Shown piece after piece: positions 35,849-44,876 of a stretch of DNA of 64,000 nt. The stretch is from Leptospira ryugenii (GTDB lineage Bacteria; Spirochaetota; Leptospiria; Leptospirales; Leptospiraceae). The DNA lies in the NCBI RefSeq assembly GCF_003114855.1, contig NZ_BFBB01000010.1, positions 3,612-67,611 of the forward strand, given 5' to 3'. The notes beneath the pieces are model-generated. The model searched no databases. It had not been told where the DNA came from and saw nothing but the letters and a program-made list of their open reading frames with translations. The position numbers and the translations under genes are program-made. How positions within the stretch are numbered: the stretch's first letter is position 1; each line of letters opens with the position of its first letter.

Positions 35849-35988
35849 GATATATAACGCGCTAAGCAAGAAGAGGATTTAGAGTCGGAGAGAATCCTGT
35901 GTATACAGGAGACATGACGGAGAGGAACATAGCGATGCCCAATGGAGGGGACAGTCCCGAAACGTAGCAATAAGGTGCTGTTAGTCGC
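35849..35988. repeat. attC-like site 10
   Basis: TAAC (35855-35858) with GCGCTAAGC at the left, and GCAATAAGGTGC with GTTA (35980-35983) at the right. The interior is variant with a GTGTATACA palindrome. Flank complementarity with the far end of the next cassette is weak. Confidence 0.6.
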
Positions 35989-35990
35989 CT

Positions 35991-36125
35991 CTATTGCAAT
36001 TTAAATTCAACTACAGTATATGCTTTTTTCTTTGAACTCGGTTTGACTCTATATTTTCTCGTACTAACTAGACATCTTGTAAAGCATGTATCTCCAAATT
36101 GATAATTGCCGGAGTGAAACGGCAT
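35991..36125 (-). CDS. Small protein closing the cassette (44 residues)
   Basis: The ATG is 4 bases after the stop of the 260-residue gene, and the ORF ends a few bases from the attC-like site. The sequence has Y-Q-F-G-D-T-C, two cysteines and a basic stretch K-P-S-S-K-K-K. This recalls small single-domain proteins with a G-D-x-C core, but I cannot assign a family. The ribosome site is weak (GAAG). Confidence 0.4.
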   Translation of the reverse strand: MPFHSGNYQFGDTCFTRCLVSTRKYRVKPSSKKKAYTVVEFKLQ

Positions 36126-36129
36126 GTTT

Positions 36130-36912
36130 TTACTTCATTAGCATTCGATTTTCTGTTAACCATAATTCTATTTTTAAAGATTTTCGATCAGATAATCTTA
36201 GACCACTAAAACCATTTGTTCTGTTTGTTAACATTTCTTGGAGAATTATCCTTTTACTTTCTAAATTCACTTCATTGAATTTTTTGTTTAAACTGTAGCC
36301 TATATAAGGGAAATGATCCTCGGATTTTATAATCGGCTGACCAGGTGTAAGCTCATTAAGGTATAGTTTTAATTTTTCTTTGGTTTCAAAATATTCATAA
36401 TTTAAAGGATCTGCTAAATTTAGTATCTGATTTATTTGATCAGAATGATAGTTAATTAAAAGATTTTCAAGATCGACATCTTTATCTAAGTCTAAAACAT
36501 TTTTTAATCTTTCAGACAAAGTATCAGCCTCCCACTCACTCTTAATATATCTGTCTGACTTACTAAAATCTAGTAATCCGTTGTAGAATTCCGAAACTAA
36601 TGTATAGGTGTTAACGATCGGATTCATTAAAAGGTGAATTTTATTGTATGCATCTGTTAATTCCAGTTTAAAATTGCATTTGTTGTCATTAATCTTTTCA
36701 TAACTAAGTGTAGTTCCAGATCCTTCTTCATCAATAAAAAATGAACAGAATTTTTGACCTTCAATAATTTGTTCAAGCCAGCCGATTAGCTCGGGGAATG
36801 GGTCCAGCCAGTCTGAGGCTCGAATTTGCCAAATATCTTCCTGGGAAATTACATCAACATGTATCCATCCTGCAACTGAGTCTTTATAATTTACTTTAAT
36901 ATTGTTTTCCAT
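36130..36912 (-). CDS. Hypothetical cassette protein, 260 residues
   Basis: This acidic, soluble protein has many aromatic residues (W-I-H-V-D-V, W-L-D-P-F-P-E-L-I-G-W-L-E-Q). The middle is helical (N-L-L-I-N-Y-H-S-D-Q-I-N-Q-I-L-N-L-A-D-P-L-N-Y-E-Y-F) and the C-terminus contains R-T-N-G-F-S-G-L-R-L. No catalytic motif, signal peptide or TM helix is visible. It forms a two-gene cassette with the 44-residue ORF. Function unknown. Confidence 0.55.
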   Translation of the reverse strand: MENNIKVNYKDSVAGWIHVDVISQEDIWQIRASDWLDPFPELIGWLEQIIEGQKFCSFFIDEEGSGTTLSYEKINDNKCNFKLELTDAYNKIHLLMNPIVNTYTLVSEFYNGLLDFSKSDRYIKSEWEADTLSERLKNVLDLDKDVDLENLLINYHSDQINQILNLADPLNYEYFETKEKLKLYLNELTPGQPIIKSEDHFPYIGYSLNKKFNEVNLESKRIILQEMLTNRTNGFSGLRLSDRKSLKIELWLTENRMLMK

Positions 36913-36927
36913 TTATTCCGAGTTTTT

Positions 36928-37139
36928 TTAAACGAGTTCGTATAACGCTATGTTTGTTTAATCTTTTTAACTTCGAAAGAGAAAATACAAAAGACCTAAT
37001 TTTGCAAAACATTTTTTCACGTATAACATTTCTACCATCGTAAATTGGCAAAATTTTGAGTAGTTCTCGTTTCAACTTCTATTTTGACACAATAAGCAAC
37101 GTTCGATAATAGTTATTATGTCGCATAACTACCGTTATT
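36928..37139. repeat. Degenerate attC-like site 11 / right edge of the array
   Basis: TATAAC (36941-36946), GTATAAC near 37020, GTTATTATG (37112-37120), GCATAAC (37123-37129) and CGTTATT (37133-37139) are core-site-like elements in about 200 AT-rich bases. The internal arms of the other sites are missing. I read this as the decayed right end of the array. Confidence 0.4.
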
Positions 37140-37190
37140 TGGTAAATTGAGATTTTAAGTTAAGCTTATCGAAGTCCAAGCAAATGTCAA

Positions 37191-37475
37191 TCATTTCTTA
37201 TGGCATGTCATTGTGCTAGAAATTGCATAACATATTGATGTGGCATTTTCGCAGCGAATAACTGCACCAAGAGCGGAGGCAAATCCGCCTTCCTCCTGAT
37301 TATCTGTAAAGCTTTCTATTAATTTTACAGCCGGAGAGTTATCACCAGCGATGATTCGAATTTGCTTACACACTAAATCATTCCCAGAGATCTCTTTGAT
37401 TTTTGCATCCTTACTGAAAATGGAAGAAGTGATAGTTAAAAGGAAAAACAATAAGACAAATTTCTTCACAACCAA
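37191..37475 (-). CDS. Small exported cysteine-containing protein
   Basis: This 94-residue protein has a signal peptide (V-L-L-F-F-L-L-T-I-T-S-S-I-F-S), then a mature domain with four cysteines (L-V-C-K, I-R-C-E, S-I-C-Y, M-T-C-H) that could form two disulfides. Stands alone near the array edge; it may be the last cassette gene. Function unknown. Confidence 0.55.
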   Translation of the reverse strand: MVVKKFVLLFFLLTITSSIFSKDAKIKEISGNDLVCKQIRIIAGDNSPAVKLIESFTDNQEEGGFASALGAVIRCENATSICYAISSTMTCHKK

Positions 37476-37980
37476 ACTTTCCGAAAGGCGAGATTTGGGT
37501 CACCAAATATCTCGGACTAAAAAACCGATCCATGACTTCATGAAGGAATAATTTCGATGCACGAAGCTCTTCAAAAAGATGCCTTTTTTATGGAGAAAGG
37601 CTAAACTCTGGAGGTTTCTTTCTTTTCCAATAATTTTCGATACTTAAAAACAATTCGGCATTCTTTTGTTTTTTTCGTTTGATGAAAATGCCATTGACTA
37701 GAAATTCCTTTTTTTAACGGCTCTTATGCAAACGATCGTGCAAATTCTATCCAATCCTTTCCCAACTGGTGCAGAAGTCACACATTCCCACTTCTGCCTA
37801 AAAAGGCGAGCAAATCCATTTTTCTTCAGTGATTTCATCCAATTGAAAATCGTATTCGTCTAGGTCGGATTTTTCATTTTATATATAAGGGAAGGGGTAG
37901 AGAATTACGGTTTTGGGCCCGAGAAAATCAAAATTATTTCCAAAAAATAAATTCTGAATCTTTATTCCAAGGATAATAGC
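37476..37980. other. Intergenic region, nothing assignable
   Basis: This 505-base AT-rich gap contains long T-runs near 37660 and 37710 but no supported gene, RNA or repeat. It separates the array from the GNAT/SDR/SH3 cluster. Confidence 0.4.
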
Positions 37981-38421
37981 TTATATAGCTTTGTGCATTA
38001 AAATCGCAGAAGATGGGCATAAATCTCTAAACTGAGATGTTTTTTGTATTTGAACAGGTGCATTTTTTCTATTCAATTCTTTAAATCCAAATTTAGCAAA
38101 ATACTTATCTGCTGATGTAGTGAGTAAGTAAATTTCAGAGACCTTTTCGTTTCTTGCAAAATCGAAAATCCTATTTATCAGAGACAACCCTACTCCATCT
38201 TTTCGAAATTCTTCTTTAACACAAAGAGATCGAAGCAAACCAATAGAATTAAACCTTTCTAGCGCAACGGAACCTACAATTATATCGTCAAACTTTGCAA
38301 CAATAAACTGAATGGAGGAATTCGAATCAATATCTTCCACAGGCAAATTATACTCTTTAAGAAGTAAAATAATTTGTCCCAAGTCGTCTATTTGGGCAGG
38401 TTCATACCGAAGGTTTTTCAT
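37981..38421 (-). CDS. GNAT N-acetyltransferase, ArsN2-like
   Basis: This 146-residue protein has the GNAT fold with V-G-S-V-A-L-E (motif D), L-L-R-S-L-C-V-K-E-E-F-R-K-D-G-V-G (acetyl-CoA pyrophosphate-binding R-x-x-G-x-G/A variant) and a C-terminal Y-F-A-K-F-G-F-K-E-L and C-P-S-S-A. The pattern is that of the ArsN2 group of acetyltransferases found with arsenic-resistance genes, but no other ars gene is in the window. It is 53 bases downstream of the SDR gene and probably co-transcribed with it. Confidence 0.7.
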   Translation of the reverse strand: MKNLRYEPAQIDDLGQIILLLKEYNLPVEDIDSNSSIQFIVAKFDDIIVGSVALERFNSIGLLRSLCVKEEFRKDGVGLSLINRIFDFARNEKVSEIYLLTTSADKYFAKFGFKELNRKNAPVQIQKTSQFRDLCPSSAILMHKAI

Positions 38422-38473
38422 AGTCGAATATTCAAGTAGTCTTTAAAGGTTCACTTGCGGTTTAGATTAAACT

Positions 38474-39196
38474 CTAAACATTTTTATCTGCCATTGCTGG
38501 CATCGTTATTTCTTTTACGCAAGAATAAGGAGTAGTGGCTAAAACAAATTTTATAGCTGCGATCACATCTTGAAGTGGGATAAGAGAGCCTCCAGTTTTT
38601 TCTGCAATGAAATCAATATCTTTTTCACCTTGATATTCTGTTGCCAAATACCCTAAATTTAAAACAGTCACCCCTATTTTGCTTTCCCGTAAATTTTCTC
38701 TTATTGCATGCGCTATACCGCGAATAGCAAATTTTGAAGCAGAAAAAGAAACTTCTCTCCCATTGTGATTATCTAATCCCCAAGTAGAACCTATGAGGAT
38801 AATTTTTGCATTCGTAGACTTTTTCATATTTTCAATGAATGCTTGAATTGATAGTATACATGATGTTATATTAGTTTGAACAATCGATGATATTTCCCGA
38901 GAAGTATTCTCTTGAAAATTATATTCCTCTGAAAATGCGGTAGATTCCCAAATACCAACATTATAAATCAAGCAGTCGATTTTTGAATCTCCAATAACCT
39001 TTTTTATATCATCTATAGCCTTGACCGGCATTGACAAGTCAGCTTTAATCCACGTAATATTCTCTCTACTTTCATTGATTAAAGGATTACTCCTAGAGAC
39101 ACCAAATACGACATCTTTAGGACCAGGGATCTCATCTGTTATTTCCTTCCCGAGGCCTTTACTAATTCCGAAAATGAGAAAAGTTTTACCTTCCAT
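38474..39196 (-). CDS. Short-chain dehydrogenase/reductase-like protein lacking the catalytic Tyr
   Basis: This 240-residue protein has a Rossmann fold with N-terminal nucleotide motif G-x-x-x-G-x-G (F-G-I-S-K-G-L-G), the N-V-G motif, a Ser in I-L-I-G-S-T-W-G, and an S-A-S-K. The usual Tyr of Y-x-x-x-K is replaced: the residue four before the Lys is Phe (F-S-A-S-K). It is therefore either inactive as an oxidoreductase or a regulatory/sugar-binding homologue. Its start lies inside the end of the SH3 gene (11-base overlap). NAD(P) binding is plausible; substrate unknown. Confidence 0.65.
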   Translation of the reverse strand: MEGKTFLIFGISKGLGKEITDEIPGPKDVVFGVSRSNPLINESRENITWIKADLSMPVKAIDDIKKVIGDSKIDCLIYNVGIWESTAFSEEYNFQENTSREISSIVQTNITSCILSIQAFIENMKKSTNAKIILIGSTWGLDNHNGREVSFSASKFAIRGIAHAIRENLRESKIGVTVLNLGYLATEYQGEKDIDFIAEKTGGSLIPLQDVIAAIKFVLATTPYSCVKEITMPAMADKNV

Positions 39197-39581
39197 CTAT
39201 CCTCATGATTTTCTCATCAGGAATCCAACCTTCCTGATTTGTATTCACATTGCGGACCCAAGTCCAGCCGTTCATGGACTTAACTTTTTCAAGCTTAGCG
39301 CCGACATCAGCGTTCAATTCTTTTGCGCTATACTCTCTTAAAATTAGACCTTTTTTTTCTTCGTCTTGGCTTTCAATCAATTGAATTAATTGCTCTGGGA
39401 CCCATCCGCCTTTTCCATTTTTTTTGCTCACCCAGATCCAGGTTTTCCAATTTTCCTCCGGAGCATTGCTCCCAACTTTGACAACTTCTCCCTTGGTTAA
39501 ATCTATTGGATCAGGGTATTCTGTTCGATGCTCTTGGATACATTTGTAAATGTCTTTGTTAAATTGATCGATTTGATTCAT
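39186..39581 (-). CDS. Tandem SH3-domain protein
   Basis: This 131-residue protein carries two SH3-like repeats: one with T-W-I-W-V-S-K-K-N-G-K-G-G-W-V-P-E-Q, the second with W-T-W-V-R-N-V-N-T-N-Q-E-G-W-I-P-D-E. The recurring G-W-V/I-P is the SH3 signature. There is no signal peptide, so it is cytoplasmic. It overlaps the SDR start and may act as a protein-protein adaptor for it. Function in the operon is inferred. Confidence 0.7.
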   Translation of the reverse strand: MNQIDQFNKDIYKCIQEHRTEYPDPIDLTKGEVVKVGSNAPEENWKTWIWVSKKNGKGGWVPEQLIQLIESQDEEKKGLILREYSAKELNADVGAKLEKVKSMNGWTWVRNVNTNQEGWIPDEKIMRIDGR

Positions 39582-40231
39582 AATCTCATGGTTAAAATGT
39601 TTTATTTATTCAAGAAGCAAGAATTCACTTAACTGGTTTTGTCAGCTTCTTAGAGGAAATTCTTCTCGTATATATTTAGCCAAAATTTCAAGCACCAAAC
39701 CGCGAGCAGTATCCTCCCCCCTACCCCTGGACACAGCTTCGCCCCTTGAGTCCCATGCCCAAAACAAAACAGTTGTTTCATTATTATGCATGTGGCGCAA
39801 GTAAATTTCCAACTAACGGGAATTTTCTAGGCAGGGGTTATGCGATTTTTTGGATGTTTGGGTAATGCTGATTTTTTAGGCAGATTTTGAGAAACTATGC
39901 GATTAGGAAAAATCGGCCATCTCATTCTGATCAACTCCATTTACTGTATTCAATCGCGGAGACTGGCGATATCAAGGTCATTGCTGGCTGAGATTTGAAA
40001 AAAATAAATTATCCTGAAAAGCCCAACTTTTCCTGCCTATTTCTGAATCCGCTTCTGACAAAGCGGTGGCGTCTTCTACTTTGGAATTTTTCTACAACAC
40101 AACTAATCCTCGCTTATCGATAAATCTCCAATCGTAGAATTTACTCAGTATCCAGGAGTAGAATGCCAGGAGTGACAATTTGAACACAATATTTTTGGCT
40201 AGTAAGTAAAATTGTTTGCTAAAAAAATAAT
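39582..40231. other. Intergenic region, no gene seen
   Basis: This 650-base stretch lies between divergent genes. It contains a few low-complexity runs and must carry the promoters of both flanking units, but no -10/-35 pair or RNA structure is convincing. Confidence 0.35.
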
Positions 40232-40249
40232 ATGTGTTATACGTACGTC

Positions 40250-41056
40250 ATGAAAATAACCTTTCGGCCGTTTATTCTAGTCAGTAGCCTTTACATATTA
40301 GGATGTAATAACTTCCCAGTGCGCATTGCATATGCCCCAACCGATTTTCCTTCTGCGGTTGAAAATGTCTATGGTCGCGACCTTGCTCGTGCAAAGCACG
40401 GTACCTCAATTGGCACGACTAAACTTTTTTTACAAGGAGTTGACGATATTTCTAAATTGAAGCCACAAAAAATCAACCAAACCGATGCAACCCAAATCCT
40501 TACGCAAGTCGATAGCTCAATCGATATAAATTCTCCTATTGCGGCAACCATAGCATCGGCCGAATTAGCCTGCAAAGGTAAGGCTTCAGGCAAGTTGAAA
40601 AATATTTCCTTTCAAAACTCTAAAGAAGAGGCTGACCTTATTTTTTATCCGCCGTCAAACACATGGAATCTTGTGTTGTATGAGTCGTTGAACGTATATT
40701 GTGATCCTCTAAAATCTCAGCTGCGTAAACAGGCTAACTTTGGGGAATATGTCATTGTAGGGATAATACGTACTTCCTTTTCTTTTACGGCAGACAGTCA
40801 GACTACTACCGGAGCTTCAATTGGAGCTGGCTGTAGCATCCAAACAATGTCCGACTCTCAAGCGAATGTAAATCTTGAAATAAATGGAATCACATCTTCA
40901 AAAACAACTCTGTTGGCCTCAGGATGGAATCTCGTCTATTGGAAAGAGCGAGAAGTCTTTTGCGCTAACGCAATTGTTACGCTACGCGAACTATGCAAAG
41001 AGAAGTCTCCGCATATAGAACAACCTGTTTGTAAAGCAAAATGGTGGCGGTCTTAA
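40250..41056 (+). CDS. TRL-like lipoprotein
   Basis: With start at ATG 40250 (MKITFRPF; a less likely ATG lies at 40232), the protein is 268 residues. It has lipobox I-L-G-C and a mature N-terminus G-x-x-x-L-G-x/S-I-G-T-T-K-L-F-L-Q-G-V-D-D-I-S. Residues 50-130 carry a Ser/Gly-rich beta domain. An inner cluster of cysteines (A-C-K-G-K, G-C-S-I, E-L-C-K-E-K-S, V-C-K-A-K) suggests disulfides. Function unknown; probably anchored in the outer membrane. Monocistronic. Confidence 0.6.
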   Translation: MKITFRPFILVSSLYILGCNNFPVRIAYAPTDFPSAVENVYGRDLARAKHGTSIGTTKLFLQGVDDISKLKPQKINQTDATQILTQVDSSIDINSPIAATIASAELACKGKASGKLKNISFQNSKEEADLIFYPPSNTWNLVLYESLNVYCDPLKSQLRKQANFGEYVIVGIIRTSFSFTADSQTTTGASIGAGCSIQTMSDSQANVNLEINGITSSKTTLLASGWNLVYWKEREVFCANAIVTLRELCKEKSPHIEQPVCKAKWWRS

Positions 41057-41226
41057 AAATTTTTGATCTAGCCAGAGAAGCTACGTAAGTCGGCTAGGTG
41101 GCTGTGCAGATTACGTAGCTTGGTCTGCATCCGTTTTTTTACACTTTTTCTTCTTTTAATTTTCTTTTATGATTTTTCCGTAAAGCAATTTTTGTGCGAT
41201 GTTCAACTCGCGAATGGCATCACAAA

Positions 41227-41793
41227 TTATTTTGTATGATCTTGATTTCGCCACAGAGGATTAGTATCGAAGATCAATACAAATTCACTAGTTTCCAAGG
41301 ATTCATCAATCGCAAATTTAAGCTCAAAGTTTTCCGCAGAAAATTTTTCCAATAACGCAAATTCAGAAGTTTCGGACAATTTCATTCCACTTTCATTTTT
41401 TACTTTATCTTTATGTAAATTATTTGTGATTAATTCAATTTTTCTCATACTCAGTGTATTCAGAATCACAATGTTCGGATATATTCTAAACTCTTCGCGA
41501 AAATCATATGAGGCTTGGAATAACTCATCATCCCAGTAGTAATAATCTTTAAGAATAAATTCTTTTTGAAATAATAGACTTCGAGGAAATTCATCCACTT
41601 TAGCCATTTCTGCATACTGGGACCTGAGAATGCGATCGGTCAATTTTTGTCTTGCGTGTTCAGACAAATTCGTGTGCTGGAGAAGATATCCTTCAATAGA
41701 CTTTGCATGCGCCTTCACAAACTCATAAGTTAGATCATAAACCCCGTCTATTAGAAGACTTAATTCTTTCCACTCGATATAATCTAATTTCAA
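41227..41793 (-). CDS. Hypothetical soluble protein, 188 residues
   Basis: Helical and acidic, with W-K-E-L-S-L-L-I near the N-terminus and a C-terminal F-V-L-I-F-D-T-N-P-L-W. No TM helix or signal is visible. I recognise no family and the neighbours give no clue. Confidence 0.5.
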   Translation of the reverse strand: MKLDYIEWKELSLLIDGVYDLTYEFVKAHAKSIEGYLLQHTNLSEHARQKLTDRILRSQYAEMAKVDEFPRSLLFQKEFILKDYYYWDDELFQASYDFREEFRIYPNIVILNTLSMRKIELITNNLHKDKVKNESGMKLSETSEFALLEKFSAENFELKFAIDESLETSEFVLIFDTNPLWRNQDHTK

Positions 41794-42382
41794 CTGAATA
41801 CCTGGCCCTTTCTTTTGGATGTACTTTTATGATTAATTTGACCAACTCCCATTTTTAGTACAAGTCAATACTTACTTTATTAAACCCTATTTAAAAGTTT
41901 TTTTACAACTCACAGAAAACCAAATGCTTATTATGCGGATTTAAATTCGGCGTTTCAATTTTATCGTTTGGAATTTTTATCTTTTTTATAAACATTCGAT
42001 TTATATCATAAGGTCTGCCCAGACCGAAACGAAAGAGAGGTTCGATTTACTTTTCCTACTAGCTCAGGAAATATTTCATAATCAGAGCCAAAATATTGGG
42101 CAGTTTTTTTAAGAAAAGGTTTTCAAATAGTTTTCAAACTTTTGAAAAAACCCTTAAAACCCCAGCTACGCATTTAAAAAAGGCAACTATCGTTTGAAAA
42201 CTCTTTTGGCGCTTCTAACTGCGATCGTCCATTGAAACGCTCTGAGAGTTTTCACCATTCAATGCAGTGCCTATAACCGTTTTACAACCCGAACTAAATG
42301 GGTTTATTGAAATGTAAAGAGACAGCTATTTCTAAGTGCACCAGCTATCTGTATACTTCATTTCGAAATTTAACTGTGTATT
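41794..42382. other. Intergenic region, partly repetitive
   Basis: About 590 bases, with CTTTTGAAAAA/TTTGAAAAC-type repeats near 42120-42210 but no ORF with a ribosome site. It may contribute to the replication region; no RNA is recognised. Confidence 0.35.
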
Positions 42383-43024
42383 TTACAGTGCAAATTCATT
42401 TCCAAACTTTTCAGCTAATGCTGTAGACAGGGATTGGACAGCTTGCTCTATCTTTCGGTCTTCTTCCTCTTTGTCATCTGACTTCGGTAGGCGACCTGTT
42501 TTTTCCAAGTAAGCTAACGCTAGTTTTCCCGCTTGGATTTTTTGGTCCCTATCATACTCGCCTATAGCGATAGATTCAAGGATCCTAAACATTCCTATGG
42601 AAACAGGTATAGAATTTTCTCGAATCTCAGTTAACAGCTCAATTTCTATTTTCCCTACATACTCACGAAACTTTTCATTATGTTTGTAATTCCATCCAAA
42701 CCAGTCTCGGCTTCTACCTAACTTCGGCCCGATGTGGGTTTTAAAAATCCCTGCCCTGAATAGTAGAAGACCTGTTTCCTGTAATGCAGTGACTTCCGGA
42801 AACTCGCGATCGGCAATGACTGCCTTTCTATCAGAACCTGCCTCTAAAGATTTCCGTCCCCTACTCGCCCTGGTGCTCTCTTCCGTTCCATGACTCTGGA
42901 ATTTGTTTTCAGTCGAGTTAGTAGAGTTAGTCAGGTTTTCCCTATCCATAATCTTTGAAACTCTTTGGTTTACCTTTTTTTCACTAGATGTGATTCTTCG
43001 AGAAACTTTCTTATTTGGTGCCAT
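42383..43024 (-). CDS. Hypothetical protein next to the iterons
   Basis: With the ATG at 43024 (MAPNKK; the TTG at 43066 adds 14 residues) the protein is 213 residues. After a basic, low-complexity N-terminus, residues 80-190 are helical: F-R-A-G-I-F-K-T-H-I-G-P-K-L-G-R-S-R-D-W-F-G-W, helix-turn-helix-like, and a second helix with I-G-E-Y-D-R-D-Q-K-I-Q-A-G. The position downstream of the iteron cluster suggests a replication or partition accessory, but no Rep family is recognised. Confidence 0.5.
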   Translation of the reverse strand: MAPNKKVSRRITSSEKKVNQRVSKIMDRENLTNSTNSTENKFQSHGTEESTRASRGRKSLEAGSDRKAVIADREFPEVTALQETGLLLFRAGIFKTHIGPKLGRSRDWFGWNYKHNEKFREYVGKIEIELLTEIRENSIPVSIGMFRILESIAIGEYDRDQKIQAGKLALAYLEKTGRLPKSDDKEEEDRKIEQAVQSLSTALAEKFGNEFAL

Positions 43025-43109
43025 CGGGAAATGGACAAAGGCCGGTCTCTTAAAAAACGTCAACAACTTAACAGAAAAATGATATCATTCGACTCTTAGG
43101 GATTTCCTA

Positions 43110-43133
43110 CCTTAGGGAATTTTTTCCCTAAGG
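43110..43133. promoter_or_regulatory. Inverted repeat (possible operator)
   Basis: CCTTAGGGAA, TTTT loop, TTCCCTAAGG, a perfect 10-base palindrome upstream of the gene ending at 42383 and next to the iterons. Likely a protein-binding or transcript-folding site. Confidence 0.5.
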
Positions 43134-43159
43134 TTCCTTGTATCGCAAAAACCCTGGGG

Positions 43160-43386
43160 TTTTTCACTCACAGAATTCTGTAAGTCAAAAACAGGCCTTT
43201 TTTGATTTTCGAAACGATCGCCTAACACCTACAGGCAGTTTCTGTAAATCAAAAAGTGGGGGGTTTTTCACTCTCTGTAAATCAAAAACACCGTCTTTTT
43301 TGCGATACATATAAAGAACTTCTTTAAGAACCTTCCCCAGAACATACTCTGTAAGTGAAAAAAGGCCTCTTTTTCGATTACAGAAA
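43160..43386. repeat. Iteron-like cluster (TCTGTAARTSAAAAA)
   Basis: At least four direct copies start at 43177, 43241, 43274 and 43348, and inverted copies occur at 43160-43174 and about 43370-43386. The first inverted/direct pair forms a near palindrome. Iterons are initiator-protein binding sites of theta-type plasmids and secondary chromosomes. The surrounding sequence is AT-rich; an A+T-rich unwinding element was not separately identified. Confidence 0.65.
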
Positions 43387-43434
43387 GAAATCTTGAAATT
43401 TTTCTAAGATCATAATCAGACTTCTTTTCTCTCA

Positions 43435-43665
43435 TCATTCCTTCTGATTGTCTAGATCGCATTTTAAGCCCTTCGGGAAGGTTTCGGTATTCAGAGTAAC
43501 CCAAAGAGATTTAAACCGCTCTGGAAGCATTCCAGGAGCTTTCTGGAGGTGGTCTAGAGAGATTAGAGAATCGCAAAGGAAAAAGACTTTGCCATTTGAA
43601 GTGTAAAGATTCGGTTTCACTTCGATTCTCTTAAATTCTATTCCGAATTCCCGACTAAAAAACAT
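43435..43665 (-). CDS. Small ORF beside the iterons (doubtful)
   Basis: 76 residues with Trp and hydrophobic segments (F-F-L-C-D-S-L-I-S-L). It is near the iterons and could be a short replication accessory, but no ribosome site is visible and it may be a shadow ORF. Confidence 0.3.
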   Translation of the reverse strand: MFFSREFGIEFKRIEVKPNLYTSNGKVFFLCDSLISLDHLQKAPGMLPERFKSLWVTLNTETFPKGLKCDLDNQKE

Positions 43666-44102
43666 CGATTTCGGTCGAGTTTGTCGGGTTTGTCGAGTTT
43701 CAGCACTAAAAAGCCTTATCTCACTGGATAATCTAATGTCTGCGTAATTCCCCTGAAGTTAAGGGGTACCATCCGCAGGAGATTGATTTCGTATTATTCA
43801 CCCAAGCGTATTTGTTTAGGTATTTTTTTTAAAAACCAGTGAACCAGATTTTCAGTATTTAGAGGGAACTCTGAATCGTGATAACAAGTATCTTTCGGAG
43901 TTTTGAATAGATAAAATACAAAGAGAAATATATTCTTGACCTAACAGTAGGTTATGTGAGAACATTGAGAAGTTCCGATTCCGTTGGTTAGATGGAAATG
44001 CCATTTGCCAGAGTTTCTGGGTCATTTTTTCGGCTGCCAAATTTCAGAAAACTCGCTTAACTTTCAGTATACGATGAATAAGTTTTATAAGAATATAGTT
44101 AA

Positions 44103-44876
44103 ATGAAACAATTGAATACAGGCAAAATTACTTTGTTATCTCTCGGACTCCTTGGTATACTCACGCTCCTCGGGGTGTCTTTTTTCTATAGGTATCATTT
44201 CCCGCTTCTCTCAGACGATCATTCAAATTGGGGTCAATTTGGCGATTTTTTTGGCGGACTTTCCAACGGAATACTTTCTTTTTTGAGTCTCATCGCAATT
44301 CTTTATACTCTTCATCTACAAAGGGAAGAATTAGCCTTAAATAGACGCGAATTAGAATTGAACCGAGTAGAGATGCAAACTGCCAACGAGCTTGCTCAAA
44401 AACAATCTGAGATCGCTGAGTTCCAATTACAGAACGCTATCCGACAAAAAAATGAACAATTCCTAATGGAATATTCAAAAGTATATACAAGTCTTGAAAA
44501 CGACTTAGTAGACAAAACTTCTTCGTTAACTGGCATTGGTTTCCTAAAGTTTATCTCTAAGGGATCTTTAGCTATTACGTTAGAAAATGAAAAATTAATA
44601 TATCGTAAAGGTAAATCAATCTCAGCGAAACCAGTGTTTAAATTTTTTCAATGCTTAGAATATTTAATTCAATGGGATTTTCAACAATCCAAGCAGGAGA
44701 CTGGCTTTAAAATTTCTGAAGGGGACCATAAAAACTTTTCTTCTAGCTATTCTACTCTCATCCAATCATTCTGCCCAAGTGAGGAAATCGTTGAATTGAA
44801 AGAATCAAACTTTCTAAATAAACTAGGATTAAGTGAGAAAAGATTTCCGAATATTGCGAGATTTATAAGTGATTAA
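44103..44876 (+). CDS. Putative phage abortive-infection membrane protein
   Basis: This 257-residue protein has two N-terminal TM helices flanking the loop D-D-H-S-N-W-G-Q-F-G-D-F-F-G-G, followed by S-F-L-S-L-I-A-I-L-Y-T-L-H-L-Q and a coiled coil (R-E-E-L-A-L-N-R-R-E-L-E-L-N-R). This is the characteristic opening of the putative phage abortive-infection family. The C-terminal 130 residues are helical without a known catalytic motif. It lies between the iterons and ParA, outside the cassettes. Confidence 0.65.
   Translation: MKQLNTGKITLLSLGLLGILTLLGVSFFYRYHFPLLSDDHSNWGQFGDFFGGLSNGILSFLSLIAILYTLHLQREELALNRRELELNRVEMQTANELAQKQSEIAEFQLQNAIRQKNEQFLMEYSKVYTSLENDLVDKTSSLTGIGFLKFISKGSLAITLENEKLIYRKGKSISAKPVFKFFQCLEYLIQWDFQQSKQETGFKISEGDHKNFSSSYSTLIQSFCPSEEIVELKESNFLNKLGLSEKRFPNIARFISD

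Noticed and set aside
16428..37139. CRISPR array
   Set aside because: Repeats are too long and internally palindromic, and the spacers are genes of 0.6-4 kb, not 30-40 bases.
43268..43504. 78-residue minus ORF over the iterons
   Set aside because: It spans most of the iteron cluster and has no ribosome site; it is a by-product of the repeats.
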